A DNA stretch of 7,099 bases from Candidatus Babelota bacterium (GTDB lineage: Bacteria; Babelota; Babeliae; Babelales; JAUPTZ01), in NCBI GenBank assembly GCA_030917105.1, contig JAUPVI010000001.1:12092-19190 (forward strand). Direction: 5' to 3'. Below, piece by piece: positions 1-6,033 of the stretch; the stretch's first letter is position 1, and the number at the start of each line of letters is the position of its first letter. The notes below the pieces were generated by a model, which was not told the origin of the DNA, searched no databases, and saw only the letters and a list, made by a program, of their open reading frames with translations. The translations under genes and the position numbers were made by a program.

Positions 1-22
1 GAAAATCCTCTTAAAAAAGCGG

Positions 23-51
23 TGCTTAGCAAATGAGCGCCCATGCTAGCA
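23..51 (-). terminator. possible second terminator-like hairpin
   Basis: An imperfect inverted repeat pairs TGCTTAGCA (23-31) with TGCTAGCA (44-51), with one bulged base. On the minus strand the stem is followed by four bases and then six T (complement of A 13-18). It lies downstream of the much better terminator at 62-101, so it could be a back-up terminator of the same minus-strand gene or the end of whatever lies to the left. The 12-base loop, the bulge and the gap before the T run make this weak. Confidence 0.25.
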
Positions 52-61
52 GCTTTTGCCA

Positions 62-101
62 CAAAAAAGAAGGTCGCCATGTGTTTATCACACAGCGACC
101 T
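62..101 (-). terminator. intrinsic terminator of the outer-membrane barrel gene
   Basis: On the minus strand, AGGTCGC (101-95) pairs perfectly with GCGACCT (77-71). The stem continues inward as TGTGT (94-90) with ACACA (84-80) after a two-base bulge (79-78), leaving a five-base loop. The stem is followed by T, C and six T (complement of A 63-68). It starts 44 bases after the stop codon of the barrel gene and points the same way, so it is very likely its rho-independent terminator. Confidence 0.85.
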
Positions 102-144
102 CTCCTCTACATCAAAAAGTTTAGGGACTCAGACGCAAGTTTAT

Positions 145-2226
145 TTAGAACTTATATTGGAGCGCAAGGCTCAAGGCAACTTGCGGATCAGTACCCAATC
201 GGCCAACCGCCGGCGCAACGCCAGTATTGTTGGCTTGATCTTCACTTTGGACTGTTTGAGCAGTATCAATAACACCTGAACCAACCGGCAAGCCTTTAAC
301 ATCGTAGTAGAAACCACCAGGAATAAGAACCGCAGCGCTACCGTTCAAACTTAAGCCAGGAAGCAATTTCAGTACAAAAGTCGAGTTCAATTCAAGACCG
401 TAGTAGCGACGCGCAGGAGTACTGCCATAACCGTCAGTAGACACGGTATAGACGTAACTCCAGCTGCGTTGATCCTTCCAGTATGCCAAAGCATTGGCGG
501 TACACTCAAGATCACGCTTTGGTAGCCGCCATACAATACCAGTACCGACAAACGTCATATCGGTGAATGAATTATCAAAATACTGCATTTCGCCAGCTTG
601 GTTTGTCAACGGCGTTTGTAACTTGCGAGCATCAAGAGCCAAAATACTCTTAACACGCTTGCCAGGGTAGTTTTCGTTAATACCAACAAAGCCACTATAA
701 TCATACTCTTTAGTTGTCTCGCTGTCTTTTCTCGTGGTATGAGGATTCTCATCGCCAGACGCATGACCAGCTGCAACGCTAATCTTCATATTTGCTGGCT
801 TCCAATTGTAAGAAGCGTCAGCCACAGCCATCCAGCCAATATACTTGTTAGTATATGCACGACGATAGCGATCCGAAGCGTTTCGCAATACATAGTCTTC
901 AACTTCTGAGGTCAAACTAGTACTGGTAAGCCCGGAAGCAAGAATGGAGCTATTCTCGTTACCACTGTACGCATCAACGGCAGTCTTGATGGTATTCACC
1001 ACCGGCGCAGTAGACGTATTACGAAACGAGTCCGTCGCAGAACTCAACGCAACCTTGCTGTATGCTGAAATAACATCATGTTCGGCCCCTGGAAATCCGC
1101 GAATCAACGTGATCGCATTGCGGTCAATATTGTACACATATTCGGTACCAAGGTTACGTGCAATTTCAAGGCCAAGCTCAAAATTACCCTTCTCATACTC
1201 AAGACTGCTACCAACAGTTACCAATTTGCTTTGAGAGTCATTTGCAAACTCAATTTGCTGGTCAACTGCATTATTAAACACAATAAAGAGATTCGACTTC
1301 AAATCACCAAAACGATCCGAGCCATGCTTGCTTTTCAAGGTACCGGCAAAAACGTCATTGCAGTTGCCAGAGCCGGCACGGCCAGCCGCACGTTCGCCAA
1401 CAATGTGTTTCTTTGTGTAGGCGCTCGTTTGCTTATAATCAGCAGATTTTTCTTCCAAGCGCGCAAAGTAGAATTCATATCCCAAACGATCTTTAATCAT
1501 TTCGCCTGAAAGCAAAATACCAAAAGGCGAGAAGTTTTGGCTGCCACTATAAATGCCAAGGTAATCCTTAGCCGTACCATAACCAGAACCATACGCAATC
1601 CCACGACTCACTTCATATTCAAACAAACCCACTTTTACAAAATGGTCTGTCGCTACCTCGTGATCAAACAAAGAATTCAAATACAATTCAGCGCCCGCAT
1701 GCTTGTACCATGGCACTGTTGCGTTCAAGCTTGCGCCAGGAACGGGTAAAACAGCATTGTTAATTTTCACAGTAGACGGGTTGGTGACTAAGACCTTATC
1801 AAACCGGCCAGCTTGATATTGAAGACGTGAACGCAAGAAAAAACGCAATGCCGCTTTGCCGTATTTTTCCTTACCATATGCGACATTCGTACCCAACTCA
1901 ACGTTGGCGTTATAAGACGCAGCGCGATCAATACCACCGGCACTGTTTAAGGTCGCAGTGTTCCAAGAACGAACATATTCTGTTTTAGCTGATCCATCAA
2001 GGCTCATTTCAAGATCGCGAGCACCTTTAAACACAAAGGCAGGACCATTAGCTTTGGAACTATCAACAAGAGGTGTTGGTTGAGGAGCTACTTTTGCACA
2101 CTCAGATTCAATACGATCTAATTCTGCATGTAACGCACTCGCTACATTCTCCGTCGCCGGAGTCTCCGGCATCGCGTTGCTCGCAATACAGCAGAGAAAA
2201 CTGAGCGTAATAAGTTTTGTATTCAT
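145..2226 (-). CDS. predicted outer-membrane beta-barrel (porin-like) protein
   Basis: This encodes about 693 residues. I start at ATG 2226 rather than the longer in-frame start at 2313 because the former opens a clear Sec signal peptide (MNTKLITL, then a hydrophobic FLCCIA core, likely cut after SNA at residue 18). It also has AAGGAAG at a 7-base spacing and a matching promoter upstream. After the signal comes a short charged helix (about residues 24-43, HAELDRIESECAKV). The rest is rich in alternating hydrophobic/polar strands, aromatic residues and Gly/Asn/Ser turns, and it ends in ALQYKF. A C-terminal Phe after a beta strand is the usual signal for BAM-dependent insertion of outer-membrane barrels. 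The middle (GLFEYEVSRGIAYGSGYG and following strands) loosely recalls alginate-export or porin-type barrels, but I cannot assign a family or substrate. It stands alone between its own promoter and terminator. Barrel: fairly sure; transport role: inference. Confidence 0.8.
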   Translation of the reverse strand: MNTKLITLSFLCCIASNAMPETPATENVASALHAELDRIESECAKVAPQPTPLVDSSKANGPAFVFKGARDLEMSLDGSAKTEYVRSWNTATLNSAGGIDRAASYNANVELGTNVAYGKEKYGKAALRFFLRSRLQYQAGRFDKVLVTNPSTVKINNAVLPVPGASLNATVPWYKHAGAELYLNSLFDHEVATDHFVKVGLFEYEVSRGIAYGSGYGTAKDYLGIYSGSQNFSPFGILLSGEMIKDRLGYEFYFARLEEKSADYKQTSAYTKKHIVGERAAGRAGSGNCNDVFAGTLKSKHGSDRFGDLKSNLFIVFNNAVDQQIEFANDSQSKLVTVGSSLEYEKGNFELGLEIARNLGTEYVYNIDRNAITLIRGFPGAEHDVISAYSKVALSSATDSFRNTSTAPVVNTIKTAVDAYSGNENSSILASGLTSTSLTSEVEDYVLRNASDRYRRAYTNKYIGWMAVADASYNWKPANMKISVAAGHASGDENPHTTRKDSETTKEYDYSGFVGINENYPGKRVKSILALDARKLQTPLTNQAGEMQYFDNSFTDMTFVGTGIVWRLPKRDLECTANALAYWKDQRSWSYVYTVSTDGYGSTPARRYYGLELNSTFVLKLLPGLSLNGSAAVLIPGGFYYDVKGLPVGSGVIDTAQTVQSEDQANNTGVAPAVGRLGTDPQVALSLALQYKF

Positions 2227-2233
2227 ACCTATG

Positions 2234-2240
2234 CTTCCTT
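2234..2240 (-). promoter_or_regulatory. Shine-Dalgarno of the barrel gene
   Basis: The minus strand reads AAGGAAG, seven bases before ATG 2226. This purine-rich site decides the start in favour of 2226 over the in-frame start at 2313, which would add 29 residues containing no signal peptide and lie upstream of the predicted transcription start. Confidence 0.7.
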
Positions 2241-2266
2241 TCTTGGCTTGGTAACATTCCGGGTGC

Positions 2267-2295
2267 ATTGTCCACCAAGAACAAAAAAGTGTCAA
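2267..2295 (-). promoter_or_regulatory. sigma70-type promoter of the barrel gene
   Basis: On the minus strand a perfect TTGACA (2295-2290) is followed after 17 bases by GACAAT (2272-2267), matching TATAAT at four of six positions. Transcription would start near 2260, giving a leader of about 34 bases with the Shine-Dalgarno inside it. The consensus -35 and ideal spacing suggest strong expression, as expected for an abundant envelope protein. Confidence 0.6.
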
Positions 2296-2319
2296 CTCAA
2301 TATACAACTCCACGTTTAG

Positions 2320-2328
2320 TGCTATACT
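2320..2328 (+). promoter_or_regulatory. extended -10 promoter of dciA and the TPR gene
   Basis: TGCTATACT is an extended -10 element (TGn followed by TATACT, five of six to TATAAT). No good -35 is seen at 16-18 bases upstream, which extended -10 promoters can tolerate. The start would fall near 2335, about 24 bases before the dciA ATG. The predicted barrel-gene promoter fires in the opposite direction from the same 130-base gap. Confidence 0.5.
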
Positions 2329-2358
2329 CTTACCTCACTATTTACCCTTGAAAAGATT

Positions 2359-2808
2359 ATGACTCAGCACATTCTTTCACATCTTCACAAAATTCTGCCG
2401 CAAGAACAATCGTGGAAACTCAAGATACTCAGAGAATGGCATCTCATCCTTGGCCCACTCTCTCGAAAAGTAGTGCTCCAACGTGTAGACGACCATGCGG
2501 TCGTTCTGGCTGTAGCACACCCCGGCCTTGCCCAGGAGCTCCTAATGCTGACCGATCTTATTCGCAGTAAAATAAACGAATCAATTGGCCACGAAGCGAT
2601 CACAACCATTCATTTTCGCACGCTTATCAAGCGCGATCCCCACGTCGATCAAAGCGCCAAAAAAGTTATGACTGCCCCCATCATACAGGAAGCACGAAAG
2701 CCACTCTCGGCCGCAGAGTCAAAGCATTTAACAACAATTACCAACAAAGAATTGCGTGACGCGCTTGCAGAGTTCTATGCTACCTGCAAGGAGCGCACAC
2801 GCACATGA
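2359..2808 (+). CDS. dciA: DciA-like protein (DUF721), probable replicative helicase loader
   Basis: The 149-residue protein has the DUF721 layout. A helical start carries a Trp (W27) and a Gly (G32) in WHLILGPLSRKV. Two strands (QRVDDHAVVLAVAHPG, about 42-56) lead into the helix LAQELLMLTDLIRSKINESIG (58-77), and a last strand IHFRTL (84-89) closes the domain. This is the typical pattern W..ilG..l....., then L.V.v..p.waqeL..l...il..iN..lG, then I.f. DciA binds and helps load the replicative helicase DnaB in the many bacteria that lack DnaC or DnaI. The C-terminal tail (90-149) is charged and probably flexible apart from a helix near the end; in characterised DciAs such extensions contribute to helicase binding. 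The gene overlaps the next one by ATGA, so the two are probably co-translated. Family assignment is good; the helicase-loading role comes from family knowledge. Confidence 0.8.
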   Translation: MTQHILSHLHKILPQEQSWKLKILREWHLILGPLSRKVVLQRVDDHAVVLAVAHPGLAQELLMLTDLIRSKINESIGHEAITTIHFRTLIKRDPHVDQSAKKVMTAPIIQEARKPLSAAESKHLTTITNKELRDALAEFYATCKERTRT

Positions 2809-3794
2809 TGACACACAAGCTATCTTTATATGTCTGCCTTATGCTAACACTAGGCACCACTCTACACAGCACAATTGCGGTTATCGAGCAAGAAATTGAT
2901 CAATTTGAACATTGTTATTTTTTGGCTCTCAAAGGAGTGTACGAGCAGGCCACAGGACACAATAGCCAGGCAGCGCAAACATACACCCAACTCGAAAAGA
3001 TACTTCCGCAAGGAAATCATTCTTTTGCACTTGCCACCCTCAAACTTGCTTTTGATCGGGGCAAATTTGAAGATGTTACAAAGCACGGTCTTGTACTCGA
3101 TCTTGCCAACCCATATGATAAAGAAATCGGCTTCATTACTGCGCAAGCGCATCTTTTCCTTCATCAGACTGATGCCGCGCTCAATATACTTAAGCAATTA
3201 ATCGCACGTTACCCACACGATGACCGCTTTGATTATTTCACTGTCCTTGCCTACATGAAAACCGATCAAAATAACAAAGCACTCAGCCTCATCGATACCA
3301 TCCTTTCAAAACCAGAACGGAGCAGCAAGCAGTATCTTTTCCACTTTTTAAAAGCGAAAATAGCATTCGCGCAAAACAACCTTGCCACCGCCAAACAGGA
3401 ATGTAAGACTAGCCTGCAGAAAAACCCTACTAGCGCAAAACCGCTACAACTCCTCGCAATCATTGCAGAAAAAAAAGAGAACTACCCCAGGGCGCTCTCT
3501 TTATATGAACAGTATCTCAGATTGATGCCAAGCGATATGGAAGTAGCCAATGCGATGGCAGCACTTGCCATCAAAACGGGAAACCATGCAAAAGCAGAGC
3601 AACTCCTAGCCACTCACCCAAACACTACGCCACGATATTTCCATAATAAAGCACTCGCTCATCTCACTTGCAAGCAATACCATTTCGCCGCTCAGGCAGT
3701 CGAAGAAGCGCTTAAGCGCGATCCTATGAATGTAAAAATACAAGAGCTTAAGAGCATGATCGTGAAATTACTTCCGCTTACATCAAAGCAATAA
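2805..3794 (+). CDS. exported TPR-repeat protein
   Basis: The 329-residue protein starts with a signal peptide (charged MMTHK, hydrophobic LSLYVCLMLTLGTTL, probable cut after STIA at residue 25). It then consists almost entirely of about eight 34-residue TPR units, roughly at 36-69, 71-104, 107-138, 141-171, 175-209, 211-243, 245-274 and 276-309. The pattern of small residues at positions 8 and 20 and Pro near the end of repeats is visible, for example in the unit ending KNPTS and the one ending RDPMN. TPR solenoids are protein-protein scaffolds. With a signal peptide it should sit in the periplasm or on the envelope, possibly held by an uncleaved signal. Its first ATG overlaps the dciA stop (ATGA); a second ATG follows immediately at 2808. 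The partner is unknown, and the link with dciA may be no more than a shared transcript. Confidence 0.8.
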   Translation: MMTHKLSLYVCLMLTLGTTLHSTIAVIEQEIDQFEHCYFLALKGVYEQATGHNSQAAQTYTQLEKILPQGNHSFALATLKLAFDRGKFEDVTKHGLVLDLANPYDKEIGFITAQAHLFLHQTDAALNILKQLIARYPHDDRFDYFTVLAYMKTDQNNKALSLIDTILSKPERSSKQYLFHFLKAKIAFAQNNLATAKQECKTSLQKNPTSAKPLQLLAIIAEKKENYPRALSLYEQYLRLMPSDMEVANAMAALAIKTGNHAKAEQLLATHPNTTPRYFHNKALAHLTCKQYHFAAQAVEEALKRDPMNVKIQELKSMIVKLLPLTSKQ

Positions 3795-3805
3795 CAAAGA
3801 ACTCC

Positions 3806-4654
3806 TTACCCAACAGGATTAAGTGTACCCACCGGTAACCCGGTCGTCGGATCAATTACCGCAGGGACCGGCACCGGCCTGCCTGCCGCTGTGCAATCTG
3901 CGATAACCTTAACACGCACCGCCGCGTCTGTATCAATCCGCTTGCGTATCGCTGTATAGGCAGTTATGACCGCTTGCATATTTACACCAGCAGTACTCCT
4001 TCCCTGCAGTTCAACCCATAACGCGCCTTGATTGCTCTTTGCAGAATTGAGGGCAGCGTTTGCAGCCTGCTGCCGTTTCCACTCATTGATTAAATTTGCT
4101 CCCTTTAAAGCTGATTGGAAGGCAGAAAGCTTAGTGCTATCACCCTTTGCCGCTGCTTCTGCAGCTAAGAATGTTGCCGCCTTATCAGGATTTTTTTTAA
4201 AATAAGTTTCGCGATCAGTTTGATACTTTCGAGAAAGTTCTACGAAACTCTCCTGAGCATCCGCCACCACATCAACCGACTTTAGATACATATGACACGC
4301 ATTATGAATAATACGTGATTTTGGAGCAGCCCCCGGCACACCCGCATCTTGCGTGGCTAGAACAGCATCCAGCTGATCGTCCACGATATCGTGTAGTTTT
4401 TTTTGCTCTTTCTGTACGTCTCCCTTTTTAACCAGGGTGCTGTATCTAACAATGGGATCAACTGAGGCAAAAAAGCTTGCTGGCTTGGCCATAGTACCTG
4501 GTCCTAAAGGTTTGGCAAACCCAACGGCTACCGGCATCGGCGTAAAAGTGTCTGCTACAGGCGTCTGGTCAATAACGTTACCAGTTCGCCCAAGGCAGCC
4601 ACTCCCTGTCAAGAGGGCAAAAAAGCTTATTAATACGATGTTTCTACACTTCAT
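3806..4654 (-). CDS. exported helical protein, possible lipoprotein
   Basis: I do not recognise this 282-residue protein. It begins with a clear export signal (MKCRNIVLISFFALLTGSGC). The Cys at 20 after a small-residue run suggests lipoprotein processing, but Gly at -3 instead of Leu/Val makes the lipobox non-canonical, so ordinary signal peptidase cleavage is possible. Residues about 30-60 are Pro- and Ala-rich. Residues about 75-205 are predicted mainly helical and charged (for example ELSRKYQTDRETYFKKNP), and the tail (257-282) is rich in Pro, Val and Gly. Cys 120 and 254 could pair if the protein is exported. The start is supported by AAAGAGGG four bases upstream of the ATG. It converges on the TPR gene with an 11-base gap and no visible terminator between them. 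Confidence 0.75.
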   Translation of the reverse strand: MKCRNIVLISFFALLTGSGCLGRTGNVIDQTPVADTFTPMPVAVGFAKPLGPGTMAKPASFFASVDPIVRYSTLVKKGDVQKEQKKLHDIVDDQLDAVLATQDAGVPGAAPKSRIIHNACHMYLKSVDVVADAQESFVELSRKYQTDRETYFKKNPDKAATFLAAEAAAKGDSTKLSAFQSALKGANLINEWKRQQAANAALNSAKSNQGALWVELQGRSTAGVNMQAVITAYTAIRKRIDTDAAVRVKVIADCTAAGRPVPVPAVIDPTTGLPVGTLNPVG

Positions 4655-4658
4655 AACG

Positions 4659-4666
4659 CCCTCTTT
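4659..4666 (-). promoter_or_regulatory. Shine-Dalgarno of the exported helical protein gene
   Basis: The minus strand reads AAAGAGGG four bases before the ATG at 4654. It is one of the better ribosome binding sites in the window and supports that start. Confidence 0.6.
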
Positions 4667-4684
4667 TCTGATTTCTGTATACTT

Positions 4685-4690
4685 CTTATA
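4685..4690 (-). promoter_or_regulatory. possible -10 of the exported helical protein gene
   Basis: TATAAG on the minus strand matches TATAAT at five of six positions and lies about 30 bases before the start codon. No good -35 is seen at the right distance. It sits within a small inverted repeat (CTTCT 4682-4686, AGAAG 4693-4697). TATACA (4681-4676) is an alternative -10. Confidence 0.3.
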
Positions 4691-4700
4691 GTAGAAGCTT

Positions 4701-4728
4701 TTGCCTTCCTGCCTATTTTTGCTATAGT
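4701..4728 (+). promoter_or_regulatory. extended -10 promoter of the acidic protein and rsmE
   Basis: TTGCCT (4701-4706, four of six to TTGACA) is followed after 16 bases by TATAGT (4723-4728). TG one base upstream (4720-4721) makes an extended -10, TGCTATAGT, nearly identical to the dciA promoter's TGCTATACT. Further -10-like sequences (TATACT 4734-4739, TACAAT 4748-4753) lie just downstream, so the exact start is open. This would drive the acidic protein gene and rsmE together. Confidence 0.45.
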
Positions 4729-4779
4729 AATTCTATACTTAAGACTATACAATCAACAAACTCAAATGAAAGACTTCCT

Positions 4780-5253
4780 ATGAAACGCCTCAGCTGCGTC
4801 GTTTTTATCGTTGTCGCCCTACTAACCAGTGCTCCCTCAATCTTTGCAAGCCCTCTTGCTCAAGGAGAACAAGAAATTGAGAAAACAACGCAATCCACTG
4901 CCCCTTCTGTCACCAGCTCTCCATCGCAATGGTCTTTTGATGACTCAGACGACGATGATGAAGAAGATGATGAACCAGAAGAAGAACTCAAATTTTGGGC
5001 ACGCATGGCAAAACGCTATGAAGCAACAAAAATGATGATGAAAATAGGCTATAACGCAAAAGTCCGCCCACTCCTTCGTGATCTTGGCGAACACAAGAAA
5101 GCTATTTATGGCACTACCGCAAGTGTCGCCGCTGCCATTGCCTTACTGTATGGCATAAAAAAGATGAAGAGCAAAAGCGCTGCCAATCGTACGGAAAATG
5201 CGCAAGCCGGCACTGAATCAAGTTCTGTTCACCCAAGCCCTGCTCAACGATAA
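4780..5253 (+). CDS. exported single-span protein with a strongly acidic region
   Basis: I do not recognise this 157-residue protein. It has a signal peptide (MKRL, hydrophobic VVFIVVALLTSAPSIFA, probable cut after residue 23). A Ser/Thr/Gln/Pro-rich stretch follows (about 28-51), then an acidic run (54-69, nearly all Asp/Glu), then a basic amphipathic segment (71-107). A hydrophobic span at about 110-126 (YGTTASVAAAIALLYGI) is flanked by lysines (KK before, KKMKSK after), and the tail is polar. If the signal is cleaved, the acidic part faces the periplasm and the tail the cytoplasm. The opposite charges of the acidic run and the basic segment suggest an internal or partner electrostatic contact (inference). 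It is followed by rsmE after 17 bases. Confidence 0.65.
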   Translation: MKRLSCVVFIVVALLTSAPSIFASPLAQGEQEIEKTTQSTAPSVTSSPSQWSFDDSDDDDEEDDEPEEELKFWARMAKRYEATKMMMKIGYNAKVRPLLRDLGEHKKAIYGTTASVAAAIALLYGIKKMKSKSAANRTENAQAGTESSSVHPSPAQR

Positions 5254-5270
5254 TCAAATCCGTCGTGACC

Positions 5271-6033
5271 ATGCACTCATCACAAAGCCACCTTTTTTAC
5301 CTCTATATCGGCAACCTAATGCCAAAAAAAAAGGATACCGACGGGCGACCAACTCATCATCACTTCTAAAGAACTTGCTCATCGATTGAATACTGTATTG
5401 CGGCTTCATGCAGGAGAAATGGTACAGCTCTTTTCGGCCGAGCAAGTACTCACCATAGAATTGACCCCATCTGCACGATCAAAGGACACCATCTGCGGCA
5501 CTGTCACCGCAATCGAAAAAATTGAAAAACCTACTCATACTATTGTTGCCGCAATCGGCCTACTCAAAAAAGAGTCGTTTGAGGAAGCCGTACACCATGC
5601 TACCGTAACCGGTGCCACCCATATAGTGCCACTTATCACGACAAAAAGCAGAAAGAACTGGCTTCACGAGCGAGAATTGGAACGCCTCCAAGGCGTAATC
5701 ATTGCCGCCTGTGAGCAATCAAAAAACCGTCACATACCAACATTATTTGATCCAAAAGTACTGTCTGCTGCAACAACTCTGTGGCCGCATGCCTATACCA
5801 TCGGTTTTGAAGCTGATTGTGGCCACCCAATCAGCACCCTCATTGAAGACCTATCAGCAAAAAAACCGGCTGAAACAAAGATTTTTATAGGCCCAGAAGG
5901 TGGATTTACCACCGAAGAGCTCACATTGCTTGGCACACACAAAATAAAATTATACGAACTTACTCAGACAGTGCTTCGAAGCCAGGAAGCGGTCTGTCTT
6001 GCCATCGGAATAGTGAGTGCAACGCTCCGCTAA
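5271..6033 (+). CDS. rsmE: 16S rRNA (uridine1498-N3) methyltransferase RsmE, split by a frameshift at A9
   Basis: RsmE uses S-adenosylmethionine to methylate U1498 of 16S rRNA. The C-terminal SPOUT (trefoil-knot) part carries IGPEGGF and the late TVLRSQEAV segment, and AACEQSKNRHIP matches the usual helix before the knot. The long continuous frame only runs from TTG 5386 (215 residues), starting inside the PUA-like domain at NTVLRLHAGE. The missing N-terminus is in another frame from ATG 5271: HLFYLYIGNLMPKK, then a run of nine A (5324-5332). With eight A it continues as RIPTGDQLIITSKELAHRL straight into NTVLRL, giving 253 residues, the normal family length. As written, the upstream frame stops at 5367-5369 and the downstream frame has a stop at 5317-5319. 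The usual K-x-TELG motif is altered (HHATVTGA, restored residues 108-115), and the usual LRTETA reads LRSQEA. Identity is secure; whether the gene is intact is not. Confidence 0.85.
5324..5332 (+). other. A9 homopolymer at the rsmE frame junction
   Basis: Nine consecutive A separate the two rsmE frames. Removing one A (or adding two) joins them. A ribosomal -1 slip here would not restore the gene because the shift needed is +1. The other long coding A tracts in the window (A8 on the minus strand at 4191-4198 and 4397-4404, A7 at 6478-6484) are in frame. Confidence 0.9.

Noticed and set aside
33..279. Two overlapping plus-strand reading frames at the left edge
   Set aside because: They run across the terminator of the barrel gene and its 3' coding end, have no ribosome binding site, and their sequence is not protein-like.
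944..1749. Plus-strand reading frames of 70-143 codons inside the barrel gene
   Set aside because: They are antisense shadows of a well-supported gene with signal peptide, promoter and terminator.
2226..2313. A longer barrel protein starting at 2313
   Set aside because: The extra 29 residues precede a perfect signal peptide and Shine-Dalgarno, and they lie across the predicted promoter.
2862..3201. Reading frames of about 110 codons on both strands inside the TPR gene
   Set aside because: The TPR periodicity in the main frame is clear; the others lack recognisable motifs.
3827..3846. Possible hairpin ACCGG/CCGGT near the end of the exported helical protein gene
   Set aside because: It lies inside coding sequence for the Gly/Pro-rich tail and has no T run on either side, so it is not a terminator.
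4466..4630. Repeated GGCAAAAAAGCTT (near 4467 and near 4617)
   Set aside because: It is a short, A-rich match inside one gene, expected by chance and not part of a larger repeat.
5386..5388. TTG 5386 as the true start of rsmE
   Set aside because: It would remove about 38 residues of the PUA-like domain that are plainly encoded just upstream in two frames joined by the A9 run, and there is no ribosome binding site in front of it.
5198..5389. A 63-codon plus-strand frame across the rsmE start
   Set aside because: It spans the end of the acidic protein gene and the rsmE N-terminus in a third frame and shows no recognisable features.
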